From positions 39,919,574 to 39,983,573 of the forward strand of contig OZ034804.1 in NCBI GenBank assembly GCA_964028335.1: a stretch of 64,000 bases of DNA, given 5' to 3'. Source of the stretch: Altica lythri. Its lineage: Eukaryota; Arthropoda; Insecta; Coleoptera; Chrysomelidae. Under the pieces are notes generated by a model. That model was not told the DNA's origin and did no database searches. It saw only the letters and a program-made list of their open reading frames with translations. Made by a program: the position numbers and the translations under genes. Positions 1 through 11,709 of the stretch are shown here, in pieces; the first letter of the stretch is position 1; every line of letters begins with the position of its first letter.

Positions 1-11
1 GCCATCCTTGC

Positions 12-654
12 AACTTCCCGCTAGTTTTAACCGCAAAGCTATAGTTACGTGACGTATTTTGACGTTTTTGACTTTTTTTGAAATGTTTAAAAAGCCATAA
101 CTTTTTAACGCCTTATTCGATTTTGATGTTCAAGATGGCATTCGACAAAGTTTTTTGAGACCTAAAAACGTTGCCCAAATTGCAAAATCGGTTAGTCAAA
201 AAATCTCTTAGTTATTGAAAAAAAACACTTTTTTTGAAATTTTTCGACAACGATATCTCACGAACGAATCAACCGATTTTAATTTGCAAAAGGGCATTCG
301 ACGTGGCTTTTTAAGCTTAAGAGCTGATTAGGTTATGAAATTGATCAATGCAATAGCCAAAAAGATATGCCCAAAAAACATCATTTTTACCAATTGTTTT
401 TTTCGGTTATTTTGAAATTTCTCGAAATCTACCAGTTCGAATCGGTTCAAACTTCCAAGGAATCTAAGCTAGATGGAACTTTTTGGAATGCTTTTTATTT
501 CATTCCAAACGGTCAAGCCGTTCAAAAGTTATAGGGGAGGTTCCTAAGACCTCAAAACGTTGAGATCCGATGAAAACTCGATTTTCGAAAAACGGGGTGA
601 AACCAATAACTTCCCGATTTTAAAAAAAAATTTAATTTTTTTTAGCGGGAAGTT
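12..654. mobile_element. Unclassified TIR element, copy 1
   Basis: Noncoding element bounded by an inverted repeat: AACTTCCCGCTA at 12-23 and its complement TAGCGGGAAGTT at 643-654. A second copy lies in opposite orientation at 43553-44439, and similarity continues a few bases past the left terminus (the 'ccatccttgc' flank), so the true end may lie slightly outside. There is no transposase frame, so it is non-autonomous. The superfamily is not recognised. Confidence 0.65.
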
Positions 655-737
655 AAAAATAAGTGTTGTTAGAATATATATATAAAGGATGATAACGGGA
701 ATGCAACGCAACAAGGATCATGGTTACCAGTAGGAAT

Positions 738-794
738 GGTAACCGCAGACATGCATGTTTCTGGCTCATTAGCCGTCATCAGTGCGGCATAACC
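738..794 (-). ncRNA. Type I hammerhead ribozyme (locus A, copy 1)
   Basis: On the minus strand: stem I 5' side ending GCCGCA, core CTGATGA, stem II GGCT/AGCC with loop AATG, core GAAA, self-complementary stem III ACATGCATGT, cleavage after GTC, then TGCGGT closing stem I. An outer GGT/ACC pair leaves a TAT/T internal loop in stem I, as type I hammerheads usually have for contact with loop II. One C-A mismatch sits at the base of stem II. Confidence 0.85.
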
Positions 795-872
795 AAGAAG
801 AGTATTGCACTTGGCTGGCAAAAGTGTTGGGGAAACATGTGTCAAGAAACACAAAAACAACGAACTCTTCTT

Positions 873-929
873 GGTTATGCCGCACTGATGACGGCTAATG
901 AGCCAGAAACATGCATGTCTGCGGTTACC
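873..929 (+). ncRNA. Type I hammerhead ribozyme (locus A, copy 2)
   Basis: Same 57-nt hammerhead sequence as at 738-794, on the plus strand. Predicted cleavage is after C919. With copy 1 it makes an inverted pair, so a read-through transcript could form a long hairpin competing with the ribozyme fold. Confidence 0.85.
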
Positions 930-1019
930 ATTCCTACTTGTAACCATGATCCTTGTTGCGTTGCATTCCCGTTAACCTCCTTTTTTTATATTAATACGCG
1001 TTTTCTTGGCACTTTGTTA

Positions 1020-1181
<162 letters not shown>

Positions 1182-1239
1182 AAAGTGCCAAGAAAACGCG
1201 TATTAATCCTCCTTTATATATATAAGTTATTATGCTATA

Positions 1240-1732
1240 AATAAAATTTGCTTTGTAGATTATAAATTTTGAACGTTGAATTCTATTTAAAATTTTTATA
1301 TAGGCAAATTAGTTTTTATGGTTTCAATTTTATGAATTTAGATTATATTAATTTATTGATTTATTTATTTACCCGACACTGACTCTTTTCTCATGGGCAG
1401 AATTCAATGCAAGTTTAAATAAATTATATACTATTGGATAAATATAAAAATTTACTACTCTTATATACCAAATGACATTATTGCGTTGAGAATTTAGAAA
1501 GAGAAGAAAATTTATAACCTAACCTGTTTTTAAAACAAGCAATTGAAAACTAAACGAATGTTTAAAAACTTGGCTTATTAAACAAAATGAAAATGAAAAA
1601 TCTGATAATTATTACAACTTGAAACAACAGAAATAAACTTATATACTAAGGAAATATTTATTAGTGAAATAGTGAAAATGTTCGTACAATATTTATAATA
1701 AAACACACAAGTTTTTTTTTTTGTTAATAAAG
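1240..1732. other. AT-rich stretch, no gene seen
   Basis: Low-complexity AT-rich sequence with no coding similarity I recognise. It would be intron or intergenic DNA upstream of the candidate exon at 1733. Confidence 0.6.
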
Positions 1733-1877
1733 AAAGAACTTATACCAGTTTCTCGTAAAACTTCTAAAACATTTAGATGACTTTAAACCTGGATTTAAAT
1801 ATGATTATCTCCATAACCATTTAAAATTTTATCAAAAATTTCTGGATAATCAGCTAACTCTATATACTGCTCTAAAG
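1733..1877 (+). CDS. Possible internal exon of an unidentified host gene
   Basis: This 145-bp stretch is open for 48 codons between a polypyrimidine tract ending in AG (1731-1732) and a strong donor, AAG|GTAAGT (from 1878). The conceptual peptide begins KNLYQFLVKLLKHLDDFK and ends LDNQLTLYTALK; it is hydrophilic and protein-like, which is notable in AT-rich DNA where stops are frequent. I do not recognise the family. A chance open stretch with chance splice motifs remains possible. Possible downstream partners are a segment after the AG at 2411-2412 and one at 5063-5104. Confidence 0.3.
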
Positions 1878-3130
1878 GTAAGTGAATTCTATTACTTTAA
1901 CGTATTATCTGCTACAATTTTCTTCTAAAGTGTCTCATACAATCTACAGCTTCACCCTGATATTTCTGGCTTTATTTTTCATATGGATTAGATTTTCTGC
2001 TTACCATATATGCTCAATTATTTTTTCTTTATATTCGCTATACTTTTATATCAATTATTCTCGATTATTTCTATCTTTTTTAATAAAAACTCAATTTTTA
2101 AAACAGAACAAAATTAAATACGTCTTTTCTCTTCAATCTCCAAAAAAACAAGAGAGCGATTACAAAATCAACAACCGAACAACTGAAAAATTCAACAAAC
2201 TTCGACTACCTATCTATCTAGTGTCTTTTACCTACTTGATAATTTTTTTACATAAATTACAAATCAGAATACTCGATTTCTAATACAGATTTAAACAATT
2301 ATTTAAATTCAAAATCCTGTTACCTTTGAAATGAACTTAAAATCACATATTTATTAAACTATAATCTAAAATACTTTTCTATTTTAGGATTTTTCATTTT
2401 CATCAAAATCAGTTCTATAAAAATAAATATGATGCTTTAAAATTCCAATATTGATTATTGTAAACGTAAGTAAGTTCTAATTTAATACATGATTTAAATT
2501 ATTCTTAATTTAAAATTTATATGTCTTTAGCATTGATATTTTCACACACAACTTTCTTATTCTATTTAAATATGATTCGTTAATTTAAATCATTATAAAA
2601 CAACAATATGTATCATTATAAATTTATATAAAATCCTTTTTTTTATCTTCAAATATTTAATTTTCTTATTTTGTCTCAAAAAAAATTATTTAAATTTAAA
2701 CTATAACAAACAACTATATGCTATTTTTTTTACAAATAGATATGTTTTAAAACTCACATTTGATATTCTATTTACTTATATTTATTTTCTCTTTTTTAGG
2801 AAAGAAGAAAGAAAACCAAAAACTTAAATATTAACAAAATTTGAACAAACTTATACTTACTGTATGGCTTTGTATTCTACCCAGAGATCAAAATTGTCCT
2901 CGTTTAATTACTTCATAATAACTTTATTTAATTTTTTTTTTATTAATTATAGCATACTACCTCATATCATCTATATATATATATATATATATACAATATT
3001 ATTTTAAATTTAAATATTTTAAACTAACCTATTTAGCAAAAATGAAATTATGATTTGTATAGTCTCTAACTTGTGACTAATCGAAAAAGAGACGGAAACA
3101 GGTTTTTTGCTCGTTACAGGTACACTTATG
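1878..3130. other. AT-rich stretch, no firm gene
   Basis: AT-rich sequence with splice-like motifs (acceptors near 2390 and 2412, donor near 2468) but no convincing exon chain. A 133-codon open frame at 1882-2283 has low-complexity Phe/Ile/Tyr/Leu composition and starts inside the donor site of the candidate exon, so I treat it as chance. A short (TA)n lies near 2971-2993. Confidence 0.5.
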
Positions 3131-3139
3131 CAAACAGAA

Positions 3140-3390
3140 GTGTGACATGTGGCAGGAGTAAAATTTAACGACTGATAAGCGATTTGATGTCTAGGAATTC
3201 ATAGCTTAGTTGTTAGAGCGTCAGCGCGTAGAACTGAAAGTTGTGAGTTCGAGTCTTGCTGGATGCGACATTTTTTTAATTTCTTCTTAATGTCATTTAA
3301 TATATTCTTGTTTGTTTTAAAAATTTCCAAAAATTCAATGAGAGATATCTCAAATAATCGTTTACTGAATAATCCATGATGAGTCACACT
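3140..3390 (+). mobile_element. tRNA-derived SINE, copy 1
   Basis: The head resembles a tRNA gene with RNA polymerase III promoter boxes: box A-like TAGCTTAGTTGTTAGAGCG (3202-3220) and box B-like GTTCGAGTC (3247-3255). The tail (gatgcgacatttttttaatt, then 'cttaatgtcattt') and the 5' lead ('gtgacatgtgg') recur at 47681-48263, with weaker relatives near 27280 and 30290. A functional tRNA is unlikely: there is no proper acceptor stem, and the same tail follows it elsewhere. Confidence 0.6.
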
Positions 3391-3399
3391 TAGCAATTT

Positions 3400-4250
3400 T
3401 TACATTATAGATAAAAAACAACAATAAGTATGAATATAAATATAGTTCACATAAAATCTAATATTACTGTATGTAATAATCACATATTTTGTAGTAACGA
3501 AAGTATGTACTATGCACATACCTAAGTATAAGAAAAGAATGCATTTGTTACTGTAAAAGTCGGGACATTTGCCCTGTAAATCGTATAAAAAATTATGTAT
3601 ATTAGTACGTATGTAGTATGTGTATGTACTTTTTGATATATACAATGCATCTAAATTGTACGAAAATGTGCTACTTGGGTACTATACAGTAAATAAAATC
3701 TATTACTGGGAATATTTACAACGACCAAAGATACGAGTATAATTTAATTTTTATTACCTTTTAGCATATATATTTGGTTTTTAAACACGTACCACCAGTT
3801 AAAGATAAAAATTAAATTTATATTCAGATTTAGCGACCTCGAAAACATAAAATTGGCGATTCACCTGACAGTTGATGTTCGTGGTCCGTTTTAGGGGTTG
3901 CTGCCGCTCGCCTATAAAGCGATGGAATTTTCTTTAGCCTAAATTTCTTATTCAAATAATTACTTGGAGACAAACAAATAAACTTTTTTTATTAATAAAT
4001 ATTTTAAATATTCCATTTGTGCAACTTGTAAAATTATGCAAGAATATTCGATCTATTAGAAACACAACAAACCAATGTTTTTCAAAGGAAATTAAACCTG
4101 ACTGTTATAAATTATAAATAATCATAAATATAAACTTTTTTATCATAAAGATATATTTCTTAGAAAGTAGGTTATGCGTCTTAAATATGTGTTCCATTTT
4201 ACATTAAATAATGCTTAAAATCTTCCCAGATTTTCATTTAGTTTAAAAAA
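3400..4250. other. AT-rich stretch, nothing identified
   Basis: No recognisable coding or repeat structure apart from ordinary AT-rich sequence. Confidence 0.5.
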
Positions 4251-4264
4251 TTAATGTAACAAAC

Positions 4265-4309
4265 TAGCGACTAGTTTCGACTCCACTAACTGAGCAATCT
4301 TCAAGCTAA
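4265..4309 (-). ncRNA. Degenerate hammerhead motif, left arm
   Basis: On the minus strand: TTAGC, then TTGAAGA in place of CTGAAGA (conserved C3 changed to T), a stem-loop, intact GAAA, palindromic ACTAGT with C as cleavage base, then GCTAG completing stem I. The C3 change should abolish or greatly reduce cleavage. Confidence 0.5.
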
Positions 4310-4745
4310 CAATAAATAAGAGTTACAAAAAACTTTTGAACTAAATGGATTAGAATACATATCCAATAAATGTATATTACAAATATACTATCAGTAAATT
4401 AAATCAAACATAAGCAGAAAGAAACTGTAGGTTACTGTGAGTGACATTAAAATTTTGGAGAATCCATCCACAAATCAAGAGAGTTTTGAAGCAGAAAAGA
4501 GAAAAAAATAATTTAAGATTAACACAAACTAAAAATGAGCTAAAGATTCATACGGCAAAGAGGCTTTAAAAGAAGTTCCTGCTGCAAAACTTCCATGTTT
4601 GATTTATGGATGGATTCTCCAAAATTTACTAATAGTAACCTGAAGGTTCTTCCTGCCTATATTTGATTGAATTAACTAATACTACATTTGTAATGAATAT
4701 TTATCAAGTATGTATTATTATCGATTTTGTAACTCTTATTTATTC

Positions 4746-4785
4746 TTAGCCTGAAGATGGCTCAGTGGAGCCAAAACTAGTCGCT
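4746..4785 (+). ncRNA. Degenerate hammerhead motif, right arm
   Basis: TTAGC, intact CTGAAGA, stem II GGCTC/GAGCC, then AAAA where GAAA is expected (G12 changed to A), palindromic ACTAGT, cleavage base C, and GCTAC matching stem I. It carries the converse damage to the left arm, so it is probably inactive. Confidence 0.5.
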
Positions 4786-4799
4786 ACTTTGTTACACTA

Positions 4800-5062
4800 A
4801 TTTTATTTAATTAAATGATTATATGAAAAGATTTTGAAAATTTTTACATATATGATTCTTACTTTAAATTGCCGATTAAAAAAATAAGTAAAATGACTCA
4901 AAAGACAAGCTTTTTTGATAGTATTAGCATAAGATGTATTTTTTATTACTTTAAATTCTTTATAGCCTTACTTTTCTAATTTATAACGATACTAGTTTCA
5001 TTTAATTGCCTATTTAAAACTAATTTCAATCAAATCGAAATTAAAATTTTCTCTTATTTTAG
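4800..5062. other. AT-rich stretch, nothing identified
   Basis: No coding or repeat structure is visible apart from a polypyrimidine tract with AG at the right edge. Confidence 0.4.
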
Positions 5063-5104
5063 GAACCAGTAAAATCTATAAAAGTTGTTCCGCAAAGAAC
5101 GTAA
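5063..5104 (+). CDS. Possible short terminal exon
   Basis: After a good acceptor (ttttctcttattttag) the frame reads EPVKSIKVVPQRT and then a stop at 5102-5104, with AATAAA near 5217. It could be the last exon of the gene suggested by 1733-1877. It is only 13 codons, so support is weak. Confidence 0.2.
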   Translation, partial: EPVKSIKVVPQRT

Positions 5105-5637
5105 ACTCGAAAACTTCTACTGATTTATTAAGAGCTTAAATTCCAGTTTATTAATTAGAAAATGGGTATAATTCCAAGTTCGGAATTTTATGCACCGATT
5201 CGCCGAAAAATTTGCATAATAAAGAGTCGTTTCAGGAGTCCGATGCTCAAAAGAATGGAATTTGAGAAAAAAATTATGATTATATAAATTAGAAACGTGA
5301 TCCACACTGATCTAGAAAACGGTTATGGTGATAAATGCTTTTTTTATTTTGTTCTTCCGAAGTTTTGCAGAGAATATCAATAGCTTAAATGAACTCTATC
5401 AAAGACTCAAATAGATTAAAAATGTAAAGTTAAATTAAGTTAGAAGATTAAAAGTTAAATTTAAGGTTAATTTACTGAATACATTGCTTCACTTGTACAA
5501 ATTCGAAACTAAGCGATTTTTCAAATTTTTACGATTTTGTCTCGTTTTTTTAATGCTTTGTAATTTTTATCTTTTTGTACGTTTCCATATTTTTACTATT
5601 TTTTTATTGTATTCTGTAATTTATTGATTTAATAAGT
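5105..5637. other. AT-rich stretch, nothing identified
   Basis: Possible 3' untranslated region of the candidate exon, then T-rich intergenic sequence. No gene is seen. Confidence 0.4.
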
Positions 5638-5990
5638 AGAATGACTGCGCCACCTTACGGTGGCGTCATAATAATTTATCAAGTAAGAATTGCTCGTTTA
5701 TATATCTAATTTATTAAATGCACCACTTTGCGGTGGCGTCATAGTACTTGATTACGTAAAAATTGTTGGTGTAAACATATAAGATAGCAACTGCGTTGCC
5801 TTAGGTAGAGTCATAGTACACTTAATTTCGTAAGAATTGCTTGTTTAAATATATGAGATATTAACTGCGACATCTAACAGTGGCGTCATAGTATTTTGTT
5901 AAGTCAGAATTTTTCGTTTAAATGTATCAGATATCAACTGCGCCATCTTACGGTGGCGTCATAGTACCTAATTAAGTAAGTATTTTCTCA
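5638..5990. repeat. Five-copy tandem repeat, 73-76 bp
   Basis: Five diverged units begin at about 5643, 5716, 5788, 5861 and 5937. Each centres on a short hairpin, consensus GCGCCACCTTACGGTGGCGTC, whose GCCACC and GGTGGC arms pair; the loop TTACG varies. The same unit occurs three times at 33124-33302, inside a larger interspersed repeat. Confidence 0.75.
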
Positions 5991-6469
5991 GTTCTCTGTT
6001 TACCACATTTTTTTTTGTTTTTCGACTATTTTTCATTTTACTTTAGTTTTTTTTTCTATTTATTTAGATGTAGCAATACAGCGCCATGTACCGGGTTTTG
6101 TTCAGCTAGATATCCAAACAAATTAACTTACATCGCACATCGCCATTAATTAGGAATTAAAGGGTAAAACAAATAACCTTGTTACCAGCGAAAATCCCGT
6201 TCAGGCGGTGTTACTTGTTTTTTTTTAATAGTAATAATTAGAATTATAATAATAATAACAATAACTTTATTTTTTATAAGGACAAATATAAGTACATTGT
6301 ATAGGAGTTGGTCAAATCCTAGAATATGTAGAAAATCTACAATAAACATAAGTTGTATATCGCAAATTTACAGAAAAGCTTTTTTTGTTAGCTTTGGCGG
6401 AGAGGGGTAAGCTGAAAAAAGTATCGGCGTCACTTGAACTCGTTACCAGCCAAGGTCCCGTTCAAGCCG
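5991..6469. other. Repeat-like flank of the AAT tract
   Basis: 'gttaccagcgaaaatcccgt' (6181) and 'gttaccagccaaggtcccgt' (6442) are two diverged copies of one sequence. Each is followed by AAT-rich DNA and a similar 'aactttatt...gacaaatataagtacattgt' block. This suggests two overlapping LINE 3' ends of one family on the minus strand. Confidence 0.45.
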
Positions 6470-8110
<1,641 letters not shown>

Positions 8111-8119
8111 CAATCTTTT

Positions 8120-9060
8120 ACAAATCTGACTATAATAAAACAGTAGAAAGTATGTTTGTTGTCCGGCTTTAACGCAAATACGACTGGATGGATTTTAATA
8201 CAGAAAAAAAGAAAACTAAAGAAAATTCTTATTAAATAAATTATTCTTAATTAACATTTATGACGACACCGTTAGGCAACCTAATAACCTAATTTGTATT
8301 CTTGACGTGTTTATGTGATTTATAAAGTATTGTTGGTATAAAGTGGAGAAGAAAGAAAACCATCTGAATGTATTAAAAAATCTTCCTCGAAAGAACACGA
8401 TTCAAGGTAACGCTATAGTAGCAAGTAGAAAGTTTAAAAAAAGCGCCATTACTTATTAGGATCTTTTTAGGTTATTGATATATTAAATACTACATATTTG
8501 CAACTACACAAGTCACGAAAACTATTAAATTTTTTAAAACAGTACACTTCACTCTGTTTAAAACCGCTAAATTCATATCATTTCCATTATTTGACAAGCA
8601 CCATTTCCGTGAATTTTTGGTTTATAATTTGCTGTTTAGAGGTGAACAGTTTTTTAACTTGTCCTCTGTACAAGGCGGTTCTCCTTCCTTCTACCCTCCA
8701 TAGTTGTTGGAAAGGTTTAAAGAATTTTGTGGTACATAAGATTTTATCTACAATGGGTTACCTATAAGTTTAAACGTTTTGAAACGTTACTTTTTTATTT
8801 AAAAAGTTAAAAAAATAAAAGTGGGCTTTGTGTAATATACTTATTATATTTTTTGAAATTATTAAATATGTATGATTCGAATAATAAAAGTGTTAACTTA
8901 AGTTATAATTTACAACTTGGCCAAGGTCACCCTTGCTCTGTTTAAAATTTAAGAAACCGTTAAAATGTAGGATGATTGCTTATTATTATTATTCTTATTG
9001 TACGTATTGCACATCTTAGCACTCAGCTGGTAGAATTAACCGTTTCCATATACCTACATC
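8120..9060. other. AT-rich stretch, no gene seen
   Basis: Contains an 89-codon open frame (8498-8767) without recognisable similarity. I see no repeat boundaries. Confidence 0.4.
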
Positions 9061-9064
9061 CGTA

Positions 9065-9400
9065 TCAAAGAGAAACGGCTCGATTTTTAAACTGTGTGGC
9101 AAGTATTAAGGATAGGCGCTTTTTAAATTTCCATATACGTGTTTTTATGCAATCCCAGTTTGGCAAGCTGTCATGAAGTGCTGTTGGAATAATGCCCGTC
9201 GTTGAAACAATTATTGGAACAACCTCGACACTAGTTGCATGCCACATTTTTTGAGTTTTTATGGCAAGGTCTGCGTTTTTTTTTGTTTGCTTATTGAATA
9301 GCTTCGTCAATTAGATAGCTATATTTCATATACAACTTTATCAAAAAATACAATATCTGGCCAGTTATTCATTACCTGTAATAATAGACTGGTCGTAATA
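9065..9400 (-). pseudogene. Retroelement C-terminal remnant
   Basis: On the minus strand, frames around 9390-9070 read NNWPDIVFFDKVVYE, then a damaged stretch, then MWHATSVEVVPIIVSTTGII. This pattern (PDI..D, an acidic IDVAIP-type motif, W...V.VIPIVI..TG) is common at the C-terminus of insect retroelement polyproteins and resembles a restriction-like PD-D endonuclease region. The 81-codon frame 9065-9310 covers the second part. Frameshifted and incomplete; the clade assignment is only a suggestion. Confidence 0.4.
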
Positions 9401-9409
9401 AATGTTATA

Positions 9410-10230
9410 ACAATCATTTACTGTAGATGTTATATGATGTATAAGTATTAAATTGTTTATATTTTTTAACTTACTTTTGATGGATAATATATTAAATGTC
9501 TAAATGTGTCTGTACAGGTATTCAGTATTGGCCAAATGTGTTCAACCTGATGTTATGTGCTGAATGGGTTTAGTTTTTATCAGTGACAATGTTTCTCATT
9601 TGTTATTACATCTTTTTTGTAGTTTGTTTTTACAAATTACCCGGTGTAAGGTAAAAAGAATAAATCTCTCAGAGTCAGAAACTCAGAAATTAACGCCTTC
9701 CTGTCTACGTGCTTTTGGTAATGCATGTAATGCATATTTTTTATATTAATTCTTTTTTCTCTTTCTTACCTTCGCAACATCAGGCTAAAAGTAAATGGTA
9801 AATGACGGTCTATGATGATTTCTATGCTTCGTAAGCATTTTTATTGAGTCATGTTTAGTGCCAGAGCACTATTCTGCTCTACCACACGCAACTTCTTTCG
9901 AATTTCTCTTATAAGATTATCTAACTAAATACAATGGACTTTCTGTAAGAAACTGACTATGCTCAATAATATACAGGATATACTCTTAAAGAAAATTGGT
10001 TTTGCTGCTCAATGAGAATACTTAAGATGCCTTCCCACTAGACTGCAAGCTAGTAATCAACCATATCATAATCTGTATACGAATTTAGGTGAAAAAGGAT
10101 CATTTTGTGAGAAACGAGATAATTTATAACGTCCCAAATTTATTACGCCTGAAGAGAAAATGAACCACATATATGTTTAAGTCGACTACCTGCTGCAACA
10201 GGAATAAGTAAAACTTTAATTTTAAACATC
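9410..10230. other. No gene seen
   Basis: AT-rich. 9564-9749 may belong to the upstream part of the retroelement remnant on the minus strand, but no motif is clear. Confidence 0.35.
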
Positions 10231-10231
10231 C

Positions 10232-10392
10232 TGCATAGAGAAAATTACCACCCATTTTATTTTACACCTGTACAAAACCTATTTTCTTCATATCTTCTTT
10301 TAAAATAGCAATTGCATAGAGAAAATTATAACCCGTTTTATTTTACACATGTACGAAACTTATTACCTACATATCTTTTTTTAATATAGCAA
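10232..10392. repeat. Diverged direct duplication, about 80 bp
   Basis: 'gcatagagaaaattaccacc' near 10232 and 'gcatagagaaaattataacc' near 10312 begin two similar units, each ending in a T-rich 'tttaa(a)atagcaat' block. Confidence 0.6.
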
Positions 10393-10393
10393 T

Positions 10394-11700
10394 ATGCACA
10401 TAAAATTTGGAGAAAACAGGCTATTGACGACACATTCATTAAAAGGATATTATTTACTGACCAGCAACATTCATATGCCGTGGCATTTTTTCTTTAAAAA
10501 TCCACATTTAACAAAAGAACTACATTTTCATCATGAGTTTAAAGTCAATGTTTGGTGTATTTGGCGAACATTTTCTAAATTTAAAAAAAATTTTTTTTGG
10601 TCCTCCGTCCAGAAACGATACTATTAATTACTTCAAAATCGTCCGGAAAATGACATTTTCCGGCCTAGGCCGGCAAAGTAGCTTTTAGATTATCTAAAGA
10701 GATGGCGCTATGAGTCATCAAAAATACATAATGAATACTACAAATTTTGATTAAATTTAATTAAAAACAGCGTATAATATACTAAACTAATAACTTTTTC
10801 TAAAGGTAAGCAGGATTTAAACTTACATTTAATTTCTCTCACAACTTTTATTTTAAATTTGACATTTATGTTAATTTACAACTACGTATCATTCGATTAT
10901 GAAAATACATATCTCGATTTTATTATTGCTCATTGAAATATAATAGTTCATTGTCTCTGCTATTTTTATACAAAATTATTAGATATTAATATTATCAATA
11001 GAACAATTTTTAGGTACTGTGCTGCTTATTAGCACAGTATTCGTATGTATAAAAATTAAGGATTTTGAAATCGATTATCAGAAAATCGTTCCTTATTACT
11101 AATTCTTTTAATCGTGTACTAGATGTCAATAATGTCAATATACACCTAATCTTGTATGTCACAAAGTAAACAGTTTTTGAACTTTTGAAAATATTAAAAA
11201 TTGGTCGGACCAAAAAATAGTGTGTGTTACACGTCCGCAAAATGTTTTGCAAGTGCTCGTATTGTTTCGCCTCGGTGCTACGCCCCTCGGCTACACAACT
11301 TTACTCGCTCTTGCAAAATGGCATTTTCCGTCCTTGTGTCACAAATAACTATTATTGATTTGCTGGATGATCTATCTCTAAATCTGAGAAACCTCATGTT
11401 GTTTGGATAGAACAGGGCTCCTGCACATTACATCATTGCAGTACAAAACCATTTAAACATCCGGTTTTCATGACGCTGGATTGGTAGTTGTAGTTCGTTT
11501 TTTGCCCATTACACAGACCAGAGTATAACCATTTGGATTTTAGTATAATAAAGGAAGTGATTTACAAAACCAATAATCGAGTCAAACTTTTGCAAGAAAT
11601 CCAAGCAACACCAGACTTTTTTACAATAATGTTTTTATTTGAGATTAGACGACCATTCATAAAGTGTATCAAAATGAATGGCGGACATATTTAACACTTG
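10394..11700 (+). pseudogene. DDE transposase remnant (IS630/Tc1-mariner related), split
   Basis: The left part (about 10430-10570) reads LTSNIHMPWHFFF then NPHLTKELHFHHEFKVNVWC, resembling the region around the first catalytic Asp of insect DDE_3 transposases. The right part resumes at about 11355: LLDDLSLNLRNLMLF, then RAPAHYIIAVQNHLNIRF, RRPFIKCIKMNGGHI and a final HLLQ-like end, matching the order of the second catalytic region and C-terminus. Between them lies a 755-bp noncoding repeat (10599-11353) also found elsewhere. The Asp expected before GAPAH is lost and stops abound, so it is dead. Confidence 0.55.
10599..11353 (+). mobile_element. Hairpin-ended repeat family R1, copy 1
   Basis: Its left end (ggtcctccgtccagaaacga) and right end (ccgtccttgtgtcacaaata) match, inverted, the element at 27908-28820. 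Inside are a hairpin at 10651-10675 (TCCGGAAAATG / CATTTTCCGG) and a second palindrome near 11240-11320 around GCCTCGGTGCTACGC. No transposase frame is present. It interrupts the transposase remnant. Confidence 0.65.
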
Positions 11701-11709
11701 TTACAGTAA

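Larger units (their letters stand above)
4255..4796. mobile_element. Palindromic element with hammerhead-like termini
   Basis: A 542-bp inverted-repeat element. The ends match as complements (TGTAACAAA / TTTGTTACA), as do inner segments ('ggagaatccatcca' and 'tggatggattctcc'). Each terminus, read inward to outward, carries a motif of the type found at Penelope-like element ends: CTGAAGATGGC, hairpin, GCC, AAAC/GAAAC, TAGTC. It looks like two element termini joined in opposite orientation. Both core motifs are damaged. Confidence 0.55.

Noticed and set aside
1882..2283. 133-codon hydrophobic frame as a membrane protein
   Set aside because: AT-driven composition (Phe, Ile, Tyr, Leu), no conserved motif, and it starts within the donor site of the candidate exon.
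3197..3270. A functional tRNA gene
   Set aside because: Boxes A and B are tRNA-like, but the arms do not give a complete acceptor stem and the same tail follows other copies, so it is a SINE head.
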